In this document: piece by piece, positions 44,655 to 53,030 of the stretch
How the letters are laid out: every line of letters starts with the position of its first letter
Numbering within the stretch: the first letter of the stretch is position 1
Assembly: GCA_965279655.1 (NCBI GenBank)
Contig: OZ257255.1
Span: 1,736,001-1,800,000, forward strand
Reading direction: 5' to 3'
From: SCTM01 sp965279655
GTDB lineage: Bacteria; Pseudomonadota; Alphaproteobacteria; Rhodospirillales; Rhodospirillaceae
Length of the DNA: 64,000 nucleotides
Translations under genes and position numbers: made by a program
The notes under the pieces: generated by a model
What the model was told of the DNA's origin: nothing
Databases searched by the model: none
Seen by the model: only the letters and a program-made list of their open reading frames with translations

Positions 44655-46955
44655 ATGCCAAATCCCAAAGCTGGCCGGCGCGTCTCGCGCGGCCGCACCC
44701 CACCGACCCAAGCCTTGCCCAGCCGCGAAGAGGTGTTGGCGTTCGTCAACACCGCCAGCGGACCCGTCGGCAAACGCGAAATCGCGCGCGCCTTCGGGTT
44801 AACCGGCGCTGCGAAGATCGGACTCAAAGCGCTTCTAAAGACTCTCGAAATTGAAGGTGAAGTAGACCGCACTGGTAATCGCAAATTGTCGACCGGCGAC
44901 GTCCTTCCCGCGGTCGACGGCATCGTCATCACCCACACCGACAAGGACGGCGATCTGTTCGCCAAACCCCTCAAGTGGGACCACGACTCTCCCCCGCCGG
45001 TCATCCTCGTCATCCAACCGCGCGCCGCGCGGGGGATGAAGAAGAAAGACACCCGCCAGCTCACCGTCGGCGTCGGCGATCAGGTGCTGGCGAAACTCTC
45101 GCCGGCCGGCGACAACGCCTACGAGGCCCGTCCCCTCAAGCTGATCGCGCCCGCCGCCGTCAAACTGGTCGGCGTCTACCAAGCCGACGGGCACCTGCAG
45201 CCGGTCGACAAGAAGTACCGATACGAGGTGATCATCCCGCCGGAGGAGCGCGGCACCGCCCAGCCCGGCGACCTGGTCGCGGCGGAAATCATGAAGGCAC
45301 CCAAGTTCGGGCCCCAGAAGGCCCGCGTCCTGGAGAACCTGGGCGCCCTCGGGGATTCAATCAGCGCCGCCCGCAATCTCAGCCTGATCGCAATCCACGC
45401 CGCCGGCCTGCCCCACATCTTCTCGGACGAGGCCTTGGCGCTCGCCGCCAATGCCACCGGGGCACCCCTCGGCAACCGGGTCGACCTTCGGCAGGTGCCT
45501 CTGGTCACCATCGACGGCGAGGACGCCCGCGACTTCGACGACGCGGTCTTCGCCGAACCCGACGAGGATCCCGCCAACCCGGGCGGCTGGCACCTGCTGG
45601 TCGCCATCGCCGACGTGTCCTGGTACGTGCGCGAGGGCGACGCGCTCGACCGCGAAGCCTACGACCGCGGCAACTCGGTCTACTTCCCGGATCGGGTCGT
45701 GCCCATGCTGCCGGAGGCGCTCTCCAACGGCTGGTGCTCCCTGAAGCCCAAGGAGGACCGTCCCTGCCTCGCGGCACATATGTGGATCGATGCGCACGGC
45801 AAACTGATCCGTCACAAGATCATCCGTGGCCTGATGCGCTCCGTGGCGCGCCTGACCTACACCCAGGTCCAGAATGCGAAGGACGGCAACCCGGACGACG
45901 TCACCGGCACGTTGATGGACCTGGTGATCAAACCGCTCTACGGCGCCTACGCGGCGCTGGACGATGCCCGTGCCAAGCGCGGCACCCTCGAACTCGATCT
46001 GGTCGAACGAAAGATCATCGTCGACCCGAAGGGCCGCGTGACCGGGGTGACCAAGCGCGAGCGCTACGAGAGCCACAAGCTGATCGAGGAGTTCATGATC
46101 GCCGCCAACGTGGCGGCGGCGGAGACCCTCGCCGCCTCGTCCTACCCGGCGGTCTACCGCGTCCACGAACCGCCCGATCCGGAACGGGTCATGGCTTTGC
46201 GCGAAAACCTCCAGACCCTGGATATCAAACTCCCGCACGGCGGGAGCATCAAGCCCGCGGATTTCAATCGCGTGTTGGGTATCGTGCGCGGCTCCCCCAA
46301 CGAGGGGATGGTCAACACCCTGGTCCTGCGGACACAATCCCAGGCAGTCTATAGTCCCAACAATCAGGGCCACTTCGGCCTGGGTTTGCGGAAGTATGTG
46401 CACTTCACCTCACCGATCCGCCGCTACTCCGACCTCTTGGTGCATCGCGGCCTGGTCGCCGCGTGCAAGCTCGGCGACGGCGGTTGGCATCATGGCCGCA
46501 ACCCGGACCTGGTGCCGGCGACGGAGCACATCTCCATGACCGAACGCCGCGCCGCCTTGGCGGAACGTCAGACGGTCGATCGTTTCACCGCCGGCTACCT
46601 CGCCGACCGCGTGGGCGCGACCTTCCCTGGACGCGTCAGCGGCGTGACCCGGTTCGGCGTCTTCGTGAATTTGGACGAGACCGGCGCCGACGGCATCCTG
46701 CCGATGCGCGCCTTGCCCCAGGATTATTATGACCTCGACGAACGCACCCATCGCGTGGTCGGGCGGCGCCATGGCTTGACGTTGCGCGTCGGCGACAAGC
46801 TGACCGTGAAGTTGACGGAGACCAACGAGATCGCAGGGTCGATCGTGTTCGCCTTTGCCGGCAAAGAGGGCTCGTCCGCGCCGCAGCGCGAGGAGCCCCA
46901 ACGCCACGAGCGCAAGTTCAAGGATCGCGGCAAGTTCAAACGGCGGCGCCGATGA
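44655..46955 (+). CDS. rnr: Ribonuclease R
   Basis: 766 residues. N-terminal helix-turn-helix and cold-shock domains, RNB domain with the metal-binding motif DGEDARDFDDAVF around residues 287-299, and a C-terminal S1 domain (FPGRVSGVTRFGVFVNLDETGADGI) followed by a basic tail (KFKDRGKFKRRRR). It degrades structured RNA 3' to 5'. The stop overlaps the S41 protease start by ATGA, so the two are translationally coupled. Confidence 0.96.
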   Translation: MPNPKAGRRVSRGRTPPTQALPSREEVLAFVNTASGPVGKREIARAFGLTGAAKIGLKALLKTLEIEGEVDRTGNRKLSTGDVLPAVDGIVITHTDKDGDLFAKPLKWDHDSPPPVILVIQPRAARGMKKKDTRQLTVGVGDQVLAKLSPAGDNAYEARPLKLIAPAAVKLVGVYQADGHLQPVDKKYRYEVIIPPEERGTAQPGDLVAAEIMKAPKFGPQKARVLENLGALGDSISAARNLSLIAIHAAGLPHIFSDEALALAANATGAPLGNRVDLRQVPLVTIDGEDARDFDDAVFAEPDEDPANPGGWHLLVAIADVSWYVREGDALDREAYDRGNSVYFPDRVVPMLPEALSNGWCSLKPKEDRPCLAAHMWIDAHGKLIRHKIIRGLMRSVARLTYTQVQNAKDGNPDDVTGTLMDLVIKPLYGAYAALDDARAKRGTLELDLVERKIIVDPKGRVTGVTKRERYESHKLIEEFMIAANVAAAETLAASSYPAVYRVHEPPDPERVMALRENLQTLDIKLPHGGSIKPADFNRVLGIVRGSPNEGMVNTLVLRTQSQAVYSPNNQGHFGLGLRKYVHFTSPIRRYSDLLVHRGLVAACKLGDGGWHHGRNPDLVPATEHISMTERRAALAERQTVDRFTAGYLADRVGATFPGRVSGVTRFGVFVNLDETGADGILPMRALPQDYYDLDERTHRVVGRRHGLTLRVGDKLTVKLTETNEIAGSIVFAFAGKEGSSAPQREEPQRHERKFKDRGKFKRRRR

Positions 46956-48436
46956 AAGGCATCCTTCTCGCCTCCGCCCTGCTGCTTGCCGGCTGCGCCA
47001 CCGATCCGCGCAGCGCGCAGCGCGGCCGCCTGGAACCGGAAGTGCTCGCCATCTCCGCGCCCCTTAGCGGCGGTATCACGCAGATCCGCGACAAGGCGAT
47101 CGATCCGCCGGATATCGATCGGCTGTTCCTGGCCGGCCTTGGCCACCTGTCCGTGATCGATCCGGATATGCGTGTCGAAGCGGTCGGCAACGATGTGGTG
47201 TTCACCTACGGCGAGGTGACGATTGCGCAAGCGCCGCGCCCGCGTCCACAGGACATCGCCGGCTGGGTGGAAACGACCCAGCGCCTGCTCGACGCGGCGC
47301 GCAAGGTCTCCAAGCCGCTGGGAACATCGACCTCGGAAAGCATCCTGCAGTCGATGTACGAAGCGATCATGCCGCTGCTCGACAACTACTCGCGCTACGC
47401 CGGACGGCGCGAAGCCCAGCGCAACAACGTGCTCCGCAACGGCTTCGTCGGCCTCGGCATGGACCTTGAGCAGGTCCCCGAAGGGGCGCGGGTAAAGCTC
47501 ACACTTAAGGACGGCCCCGCCGACAGCGGCGGCATCCTCCCCGAAGACATTATCATTCGCGCGCAAGGCCAACGCCTCGCCGGACAACCGCTCGCCGTGA
47601 TCCTGCGCCGGCTCGACGGCCCGAAGGACATGTTGGTCCGCATGATCGTGAAACGCGGTGACGACGAGATTGCCGTGAGCGCGCGCCGTTCCCTCATCAT
47701 CCCGGAAACGGTGAAAGCCGAAGTCCGCGACGGCGTGTTGGAGCTTTCCGTGAAAAGCTTCAATCAGCGCACCGCATCGACGATCGCGGAGAAAGTGGCC
47801 GCCACCGGTCCGGTGCGCGGCATTATCCTCGATCTTCGCGGCGATCCGGGCGGCCTGTTGGACCAGGCGGTCGCGGTCGCGGATCTGTTCATGGACAAAG
47901 GCGTCATCGCCACGCTGCGCGGACGTCATCCCGGCGCGATGCAATTCTACGCCGCCACCGGCGGGGACATCTCCCTCGGCGCGCCGATCGTGACGCTGCT
48001 GGATGGCCGTTCGGCCTCTGCCGCGGAAATCCTCGCCGCCGCTTTGCAGGAAAATGGTCGCGCCATCGCCGTCGGCACCGCCAGCGTCGGCAAGGGAACC
48101 GTGCAAACCATCGTACCGCTCGCCAACGGCGGCGAACTGGCCCTCACCTGGGCGCGCGTCTTCACGCCCGCCGGCGCGATCCTCGCCGGCCGGGGCGTGG
48201 TGCCGGATGTCTGCACCAGCGGCGCGTTAGCCGAGGGTGGTGAATTGCTCGATACCCTGGTCAAAGCTGGCCCGCGACGGCGTATGGCGGCGGAGGCGGC
48301 ACGGACAACCTGCCGTCCGGAGCCCCACGCCGGGGCCGCGGTCGATGCGGAAGTGGCCCGCCGCCTGATCGGCGATGCCGCCCTGCGCACCGCCCTGCAC
48401 CTGCCCGAAGCCGGGCAACTGGCCACAAGCCCCTGA
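46952..48436 (+). CDS. S41-family C-terminal processing protease, lipoprotein
   Basis: 494 residues. A lipobox LLLAGC places the lipidated Cys at residue 15, so it is anchored in a membrane facing the periplasm. A PDZ domain (NGFVGLGMDLEQV, DGPADSGGILPEDIII) precedes the S41 core, with Ser356 (GRSASAAEI) and Lys381 (GKGTVQT) as the catalytic dyad by spacing to E. coli Prc. It cleaves C-terminal regions of envelope proteins. Coupling to rnr by ATGA is unusual in function but common as gene order in this group. Confidence 0.9.
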   Translation: MKGILLASALLLAGCATDPRSAQRGRLEPEVLAISAPLSGGITQIRDKAIDPPDIDRLFLAGLGHLSVIDPDMRVEAVGNDVVFTYGEVTIAQAPRPRPQDIAGWVETTQRLLDAARKVSKPLGTSTSESILQSMYEAIMPLLDNYSRYAGRREAQRNNVLRNGFVGLGMDLEQVPEGARVKLTLKDGPADSGGILPEDIIIRAQGQRLAGQPLAVILRRLDGPKDMLVRMIVKRGDDEIAVSARRSLIIPETVKAEVRDGVLELSVKSFNQRTASTIAEKVAATGPVRGIILDLRGDPGGLLDQAVAVADLFMDKGVIATLRGRHPGAMQFYAATGGDISLGAPIVTLLDGRSASAAEILAAALQENGRAIAVGTASVGKGTVQTIVPLANGGELALTWARVFTPAGAILAGRGVVPDVCTSGALAEGGELLDTLVKAGPRRRMAAEAARTTCRPEPHAGAAVDAEVARRLIGDAALRTALHLPEAGQLATSP

Positions 48437-48455
48437 CCCGTTTGCAAGGACTGTC

Positions 48456-48581
48456 ATGGCGTTTTCGATGACCCGCCTCAAGGCGCTCCTGCTCTCCAGA
48501 AGCGTGCTGTCCGCAGCTATGTGGACCGCGCTCCTCGGGTTGACCGTTGTCGCGTTCAATCTCGTGAAGCACGCCAACTGA
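48456..48581 (+). CDS. 41-residue single-pass membrane protein
   Basis: The ATG at 48456 has AAGGA five bases upstream. The product starts MAFSMTRLKALLLSR and has one transmembrane helix (VLSAAMWTALLGLTVVAFNLV) before a short KHAN tail; positive residues at the N-terminus suggest an inside N-terminus. It follows the protease gene by 19 bp. No family is recognised. Coding nature rests on the ribosome site and the well-formed helix. Confidence 0.6.
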   Translation: MAFSMTRLKALLLSRSVLSAAMWTALLGLTVVAFNLVKHAN

Positions 48582-48671
48582 CGGGACTGCCGCGACTGGG
48601 GACAGCAGCGCAAAGCAGCAAAGCCCTGCCAAGTGTTTGATTTGGCGTTGAAAAATGCCCGGAACCCCGCC

Positions 48672-48699
48672 TTGACTTGGGATTTCGGCAGTGTATTGT
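48672..48699 (+). promoter_or_regulatory. Promoter of rpmG
   Basis: TTGACT (48672-48677) and TATTGT (48694-48699) are separated by 16 bases, followed by a CCCCTCA-T-TGAGGGG dyad at 48703-48717 in the leader, about 35 bases before the rpmG start. Confidence 0.6.
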
Positions 48700-48753
48700 G
48701 CGCCCCTCATTGAGGGGGCCCACCGCCTCCCATCACGTATTACGGAAACCGCC

Positions 48754-48921
48754 ATGGCGAAGCCCACCACCATTCAGATCAAGCTCGAGAGCACGGCGGG
48801 CACGGGTTACTACTACACGACCAAGAAGAACCCTCGGAACATCACCGAGAAGATGGTCCAGAAGAAGTACGACCCGGTTGTGCGCAAGCACGTCGATTTC
48901 AAAGAAGGCAAGATCAAGTAG
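48754..48921 (+). CDS. rpmG: 50S ribosomal protein L33
   Basis: 55 residues, the normal size. TGTGYYYTTKKNPRNITEKMVQKKYDPVVRKHVDFKEGKIK-type pattern is that of L33. It lacks CxxC pairs, so it is the zinc-free form. It stands alone with its own promoter and an intrinsic terminator 28 bp after the stop. Confidence 0.96.
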   Translation: MAKPTTIQIKLESTAGTGYYYTTKKNPRNITEKMVQKKYDPVVRKHVDFKEGKIK

Positions 48922-48949
48922 GGTCGCCTTCCCGCGAACCACGAGACGA

Positions 48950-48979
48950 AACCCGCCTGGTCCGCCTGGCGGGTTTTTT
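48950..48979 (+). terminator. Intrinsic terminator after rpmG
   Basis: AACCCGCC and GGCGGGTT form a perfect 8-bp stem around a 10-base loop and run into six T residues. Confidence 0.92.
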
Positions 48980-48991
48980 GTTGAGCGAATC

Positions 48992-49417
48992 ATGACCGAC
49001 CACCACGCCGCCGATCCGTTCCATCTCGCCATCCCGGTGCACGATCTCGCCGCCGCCCGGGCATTCTATGGCGAGCTGTTGGGATGTCCCGAGGGGCGCT
49101 CCTCCGCCGAATGGGTCGACTTCGATCTCTTCGGCCACCAGCTCGTTGCCCACTTGGCGCCGCGCGCCGACGATCACACCAATCCGGTCGATGGTCACGA
49201 CGTGCCGGTGCCGCACTTCGGTGTGGTGCTCACCATGGCGCGCTGGGAAGGCTTGGCCGAGAGGCTCAAAAATGCCGGCGTGACCTTCGGGATCGCACCG
49301 ACGATTCGATTCAAGGGTCAGCCCGGCGAACAGGCGACCATGTTCTTCCGCGACCCGAGCGGCAACGCGCTCGAATTCAAGGCCTTCGCCGACCGACGCT
49401 CGCTATTCGCGAAATGA
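48992..49417 (+). CDS. VOC-family (glyoxalase/dioxygenase-like) protein
   Basis: 141 residues from the ATG at 48992. FHLAIPVHDLAAARAFYGELLG and MFFRDPSGNALEFKAF are the two vicinal-oxygen-chelate half-domains, with metal ligand candidates His, His and Glu. The family covers glyoxalases, dioxygenases and resistance proteins; this one resembles uncharacterised dioxygenase-like members. Stop overlaps the GNAT gene by ATGA. Confidence 0.85.
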   Translation: MTDHHAADPFHLAIPVHDLAAARAFYGELLGCPEGRSSAEWVDFDLFGHQLVAHLAPRADDHTNPVDGHDVPVPHFGVVLTMARWEGLAERLKNAGVTFGIAPTIRFKGQPGEQATMFFRDPSGNALEFKAFADRRSLFAK

Positions 49418-49887
49418 TCGTCCGTGCGGCTACGCCGGCGGATCATGCCGCCATCCGCGCCGTCAACCGTGACGCCTTCGGGCGCGACGACGAGGCCGAT
49501 CTTGTCGATCAACTGCGCGCCGATGGAGACTCGCTCGTCGAGCTTGTTGCGGTTGACGATGAGATCGTCGGCCACATCCTGTTCAGCGCGATGGCAGTGG
49601 GCGACATCACCGCTGCGGCACTCGCGCCAATGGCTGTGCGCACGACGCAACAGCGGCGCGGCGTTGGAACAGCACTTGTGGAGGCAGGTCTCGCCGCGTG
49701 CCGCGTTCCCGCAGTCATCGTGTTGGGTCATCCCAACTACTATCCGCGCTTCGGGTTCTCAGCGGCGCTGGCGGAAAAGTTGAAGGCGCCCTTCTCCGGG
49801 CCTGCGTTCATGGCGCTTGAGTTCACTCCCGGCGCACTGAAGCCCGGCGCGCAAGCGCGCTACGCGAAGGCGTTCGGGATTAGTTGA
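49414..49887 (+). CDS. GNAT-family N-acetyltransferase (YhbS-like)
   Basis: 157 residues from the ATG at 49414 that overlaps the VOC stop. MIVRAATPADHAAIRAVN, LAPMAVRTTQQRRGVGTALVEAGL (acetyl-CoA loop RRGVG) and VLGHPNYYPRFGF match the GNAT fold, YhbS group. It transfers acetyl from acetyl-CoA to an unknown amine. Its end overlaps the convergent divK gene by 8 bp. Confidence 0.88.
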   Translation: MIVRAATPADHAAIRAVNRDAFGRDDEADLVDQLRADGDSLVELVAVDDEIVGHILFSAMAVGDITAAALAPMAVRTTQQRRGVGTALVEAGLAACRVPAVIVLGHPNYYPRFGFSAALAEKLKAPFSGPAFMALEFTPGALKPGAQARYAKAFGIS

Positions 49888-50260
49888 CGGTCGCCGGGAC
49901 CAGGAACTTCGACACCGTCTGCAGGAAACTCGCGACGGAAATGGGTTTCGCGATGTAGCCGTCGCAGCCGCCGGAGCGGATCTTCTGCTCGTCGCCCTTC
50001 ATCGCGAACGCCGTCACTGCGACCACGGGGATCGTGCGCAGGTCGTCGTCGGCCTTCAGCATCTTGGTGATCTCCAGGCCCGAGATCTCGGGAAGCTGAA
50101 TGTCCATGAGGATCAGATCGGGTTTGTTCTTGCGGGTGATCTCCATCACCTCGCGCCCGTCTTTCGTCTGCAGGGTGTTGTACCCATGCGCTTGGAGCAA
50201 ATCGTTGAACAACTTCATGTTCAACTCATTGTCCTCAACGATCAGAATCGTTTTCGACAT
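49880..50260 (-). CDS. divK: Cell-cycle response regulator DivK
   Basis: 126 residues, a stand-alone receiver domain from the ATG at 50260. ILIVEDNELNMKLFNDLLQAHGY, phosphoacceptor Asp53 in LILMDIQLPEISG, VAVTAFAMKGDE and YIAKPISV give the full receiver and match DivK of alphaproteobacteria. DivK controls CtrA activity through DivJ, PleC and DivL. The usual pleD gene does not follow it here. Confidence 0.9.
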   Translation of the reverse strand: MSKTILIVEDNELNMKLFNDLLQAHGYNTLQTKDGREVMEITRKNKPDLILMDIQLPEISGLEITKMLKADDDLRTIPVVAVTAFAMKGDEQKIRSGGCDGYIAKPISVASFLQTVSKFLVPATVN

Positions 50261-50363
50261 GCTGCTGGTCCCCCAACCCTCGCCTTGACTGGCGGGTGGT
50301 TGTTTTGACTCGAATATAGAGGCGGAAACGTGTTCGGGCAACCACCCTACACGGGTGATCCAC

Positions 50364-51227
50364 TCACCGGAATACGACGGTTTTAGAACCGTTTAGCAGC
50401 ACGCGCCGCTCCGCATGCCAGCGCACAGCCCTGGCGAGCACCACGGTTTCGAGGTCACGGCCGATGGCGACCAGATCCGCCGGCGAGTGCGTGTGATCCA
50501 CGCGCTCCACCGCCTGCTCGATGATCGGACCTTCATCCAGCGTGCCGGTGACGTAGTGCGCGGTCGCGCCGATGATCTTCACGCCGCGCGCGAACGCTTG
50601 CTGATACGGCGTCGCGCCTTTGAAGCTCGGCAGGAACGAGTGGTGGATGTTGATGCAGCGCCCCTCGAGCGTGCGGCAGGCTTCCGGACTCAGCACCTGC
50701 ATGTAGCGCGCGAGCACGACAAAATCGACGTTGAGGGAGTCGATCAGGCCGAGCCACTGCTTCTCCTGCTGCGCCTTCGTCTCCGGCGTGACCGGGAGAT
50801 AGTGGAACGGAATCTCGTGCCACTCGACCAAGCGCTGCATGTCCTGGTGATTGGACATCACGCCGACGACGTTGATGCCGATCTGATCGGTCTCCCAGCG
50901 ATGCAGAAGATCGTTCAGGCAGTGCCCGAAGCGCGACACGGCGATGAGCACGCGCGGCTTGTGGTCCGCCGGCTTGATCTCGACAACCATGTTGAACTTG
51001 GTCGCGATGGGCGCGAAGCGGCTCTCGATCACATCGATCGGCGCGCTCTTGTCGCCGCGGGTAAATAGCGCGCGCATGAAGAAGCGCTGCGTGGACGGAT
51101 CGCCGTACTGGGACGATTGATCGATGAAGCAGTTCTCGTCGCGCAGGAATCCGGCGACCGCGGCCACCAGCCCGGTGGCATCGGGACAGGTGATTGTCAG
51201 GACATACTTGCCGGTGGTTGTGATCAT
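50364..51227 (-). CDS. purU: Formyltetrahydrofolate deformylase
   Basis: 287 residues from the ATG at 51227. N-terminal ACT domain (YVLTITCPDATGLVAAVAGFL) and C-terminal formyl-transferase domain with NIHHSFLPSFKGATPY and TGTLDEGPIIEQ (His and Asp of the active site). It hydrolyses 10-formyl-THF to THF and formate, balancing one-carbon pools. It lies between divK and the terminator of rpoH, all on the minus strand. Confidence 0.95.
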   Translation of the reverse strand: MITTTGKYVLTITCPDATGLVAAVAGFLRDENCFIDQSSQYGDPSTQRFFMRALFTRGDKSAPIDVIESRFAPIATKFNMVVEIKPADHKPRVLIAVSRFGHCLNDLLHRWETDQIGINVVGVMSNHQDMQRLVEWHEIPFHYLPVTPETKAQQEKQWLGLIDSLNVDFVVLARYMQVLSPEACRTLEGRCINIHHSFLPSFKGATPYQQAFARGVKIIGATAHYVTGTLDEGPIIEQAVERVDHTHSPADLVAIGRDLETVVLARAVRWHAERRVLLNGSKTVVFR

Positions 51228-51258
51228 CGTCCCTTGTAGCCCGAGGGCCCCCAAAGAA

Positions 51259-51287
51259 AAACCCCGCTCCTTTCGGGAGCGGGGTTT
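51259..51287 (-). terminator. Intrinsic terminator after rpoH
   Basis: AAACCCCGCTCC and GGAGCGGGGTTT form a perfect 12-bp stem with a 5-base loop; on the minus strand it is followed by a T-rich run, 15 bases after the rpoH stop. Confidence 0.93.
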
Positions 51288-51301
51288 AGGTCTCTCAGGC
51301 G

Positions 51302-52231
51302 TTAGGCGCCTGCGTAGTTCGGCAATGCCTTGGCAGCGGCTGCATTCGACTGCAGCAGCGCCATGGCCTTCACCACGGCAGCCTGGAGCTTGGCGAACGC
51401 ACGGTTTTCGATCTGCCGCACGCGTTCGCGGCTGATTCCGTATTCCTCGCCGATCTCTTCCAGCGTGCGCGGATTGTCGGCCAGGCGACGTTCCTGGATG
51501 ATCTTCCGTTCACGCTCGGTCAGCATGGTCATCGCATCGGTCAACAGCTTCAGGCCGAGCTTGCGGTCTTCGTTGTCACCCAGCACCTGCTCCTGGTTCG
51601 GGGTGTTATCGACAAGCATGTCCTGGCGCTGCAGATCGCCATCTTCCGCGACCGGCGCGTTCAACGACGCATCCGAGCGCGACAGCCGGCGGTTCATGTC
51701 GATGACCTCTTGCGTGGTCACGTCCAACCGCTTCGCGATCAGCTCCGCCTTCTCGATCGGGATGTCGCCATCCTCGTAGACGCCGAGCTTCGCCTTCATC
51801 TTGCGCAGATTGAAGAACAGCTTCTTCTGCGCCGCGACCGTGCCGACCTTCACCAACGACCACGAATTCAGCACGTATTCGTTGATCGCGGCCTTGATCC
51901 ACCACATGGCATAGGTCGCCAGGCGGAAGCCGCGCTCCGGCTCGAATTTCTTCACGGCACGCATCAAGCCGACGTTGCCTTCGGAAATCAGATCCGAAAC
52001 CGGCAAACCGTAAAAGCGGTAACCCATGGCGATCTTCGCCACCAAGCGCAGGTGGCTCGTCACCATCTTATGCGCCGCTTCGGTGTCGCCGTGCTCAACG
52101 AGACGCTTCGCGAGCATGTATTCTTCTTCCGGCGCCAACATCGGGAATTTCTTGATCTCGTTCAGGTAAGCGGAGAGTCCACTCTCCGACGCCAATACCG
52201 GAACGCGACTCATCGTGGAAACAGCACCCAT
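51302..52231 (-). CDS. rpoH: RNA polymerase sigma-32 factor
   Basis: 309 residues from the ATG at 52231, which has AAGGAGG 6 bases upstream. Regions 2 (LISEGNVGLMRAVKKFEPERGFRLATYAMWWIKAAI) and 4 (EEIGEEYGISRERVRQIENRAF) are complete, and the RpoH box reads QKKLFFNLRKMK. It directs heat-shock transcription. Alphaproteobacteria often hold more than one RpoH, so this may be one of two. Confidence 0.96.
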   Translation of the reverse strand: MGAVSTMSRVPVLASESGLSAYLNEIKKFPMLAPEEEYMLAKRLVEHGDTEAAHKMVTSHLRLVAKIAMGYRFYGLPVSDLISEGNVGLMRAVKKFEPERGFRLATYAMWWIKAAINEYVLNSWSLVKVGTVAAQKKLFFNLRKMKAKLGVYEDGDIPIEKAELIAKRLDVTTQEVIDMNRRLSRSDASLNAPVAEDGDLQRQDMLVDNTPNQEQVLGDNEDRKLGLKLLTDAMTMLTERERKIIQERRLADNPRTLEEIGEEYGISRERVRQIENRAFAKLQAAVVKAMALLQSNAAAAKALPNYAGA

Positions 52232-52342
52232 AACTTCCTCCTTCTGAGGCGCCCCTGAGGCACCCCCTTGCGTCGATCCGCTCGTGATCTCACTTGACAG
52301 TCTACGTACAACGCCCGAACCCGGACCTTTCGATCCGTGCAT

Positions 52343-53012
52343 GACAGCACATGCTGAAGTGCATAGGCCTTGATCCAGGCCAAAGGGTCGTCGAACGACG
52401 AACGGTCATATCCTCCACGAGGCACACGACGCAGCGACCCGCCCGAAGGCCAGGTCTCTTCGCTACAGAGGGCCCCGCGATGGGCACCCTCCAGCGAGCG
52501 AGACTATACAAAGCTCGCCCGTTCCGGAGCAAGAGTTGGGCTGCATTCCTGCCTTGCGTCCAGCGCACCCGTCCGCAAATAACCCATGGCGAACAGTCGG
52601 TTACAGGCCGGTCACAATCCCGCCAGGGGCCCGGCGCGACGCGCGCATTTCCGCCATTCCCGCGCGTTTTATCGCGCGAAATACGCGCGGAATTTCCCGG
52701 CCCTTTTCCGCGTAGGGATATGCACGCGGGAGAACGCGCACCGTCCCACCGCATGTTTAGGCGGTGAATAGGCGGTGGAAATTTCCAGCCGCTGATCCCC
52801 CTATACATCTCCGCGCTCACCATATAGAACAAAAAGAGAACATACGCCGCGGACGGCGAGACGTCAAAGGGCGCGGTGCGTGCGCCGCACCGTACTGGCG
52901 AAGCGCAACGAGCCGGGCCTACACTTTTTCCGGGCAAGCCTCCTGGCTTTGTCGGCCGCTGGAACCTATTTGATTTTATGACGTTTTCTCCTGGGCGGGT
53001 TGCGCCAGGCAC
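52343..53012. other. Gene-poor region between rpoH and egtB
   Basis: About 670 bp between divergent genes. Open frames exist on both strands but none shows family features, a ribosome site or plausible composition. It holds CGCGCG blocks spaced 11-12 bp at 52661, 52673 and 52684, and an SOS-box-like GTTC-N7-GTTC at 52827-52841. Confidence 0.5.
52827..52841 (-). promoter_or_regulatory. SOS-box-like site (GTTC-N7-GTTC)
   Basis: On the minus strand it reads GTTCTCTTTTTGTTC, the direct-repeat form bound by LexA in alphaproteobacteria. It lies in the gene-poor stretch before egtB. With eight fixed bases a chance match in 64 kb is quite possible, and no SOS gene is seen next to it. Confidence 0.35.
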
Positions 53013-53030
53013 GTGGGGAGCACCTCGCCG

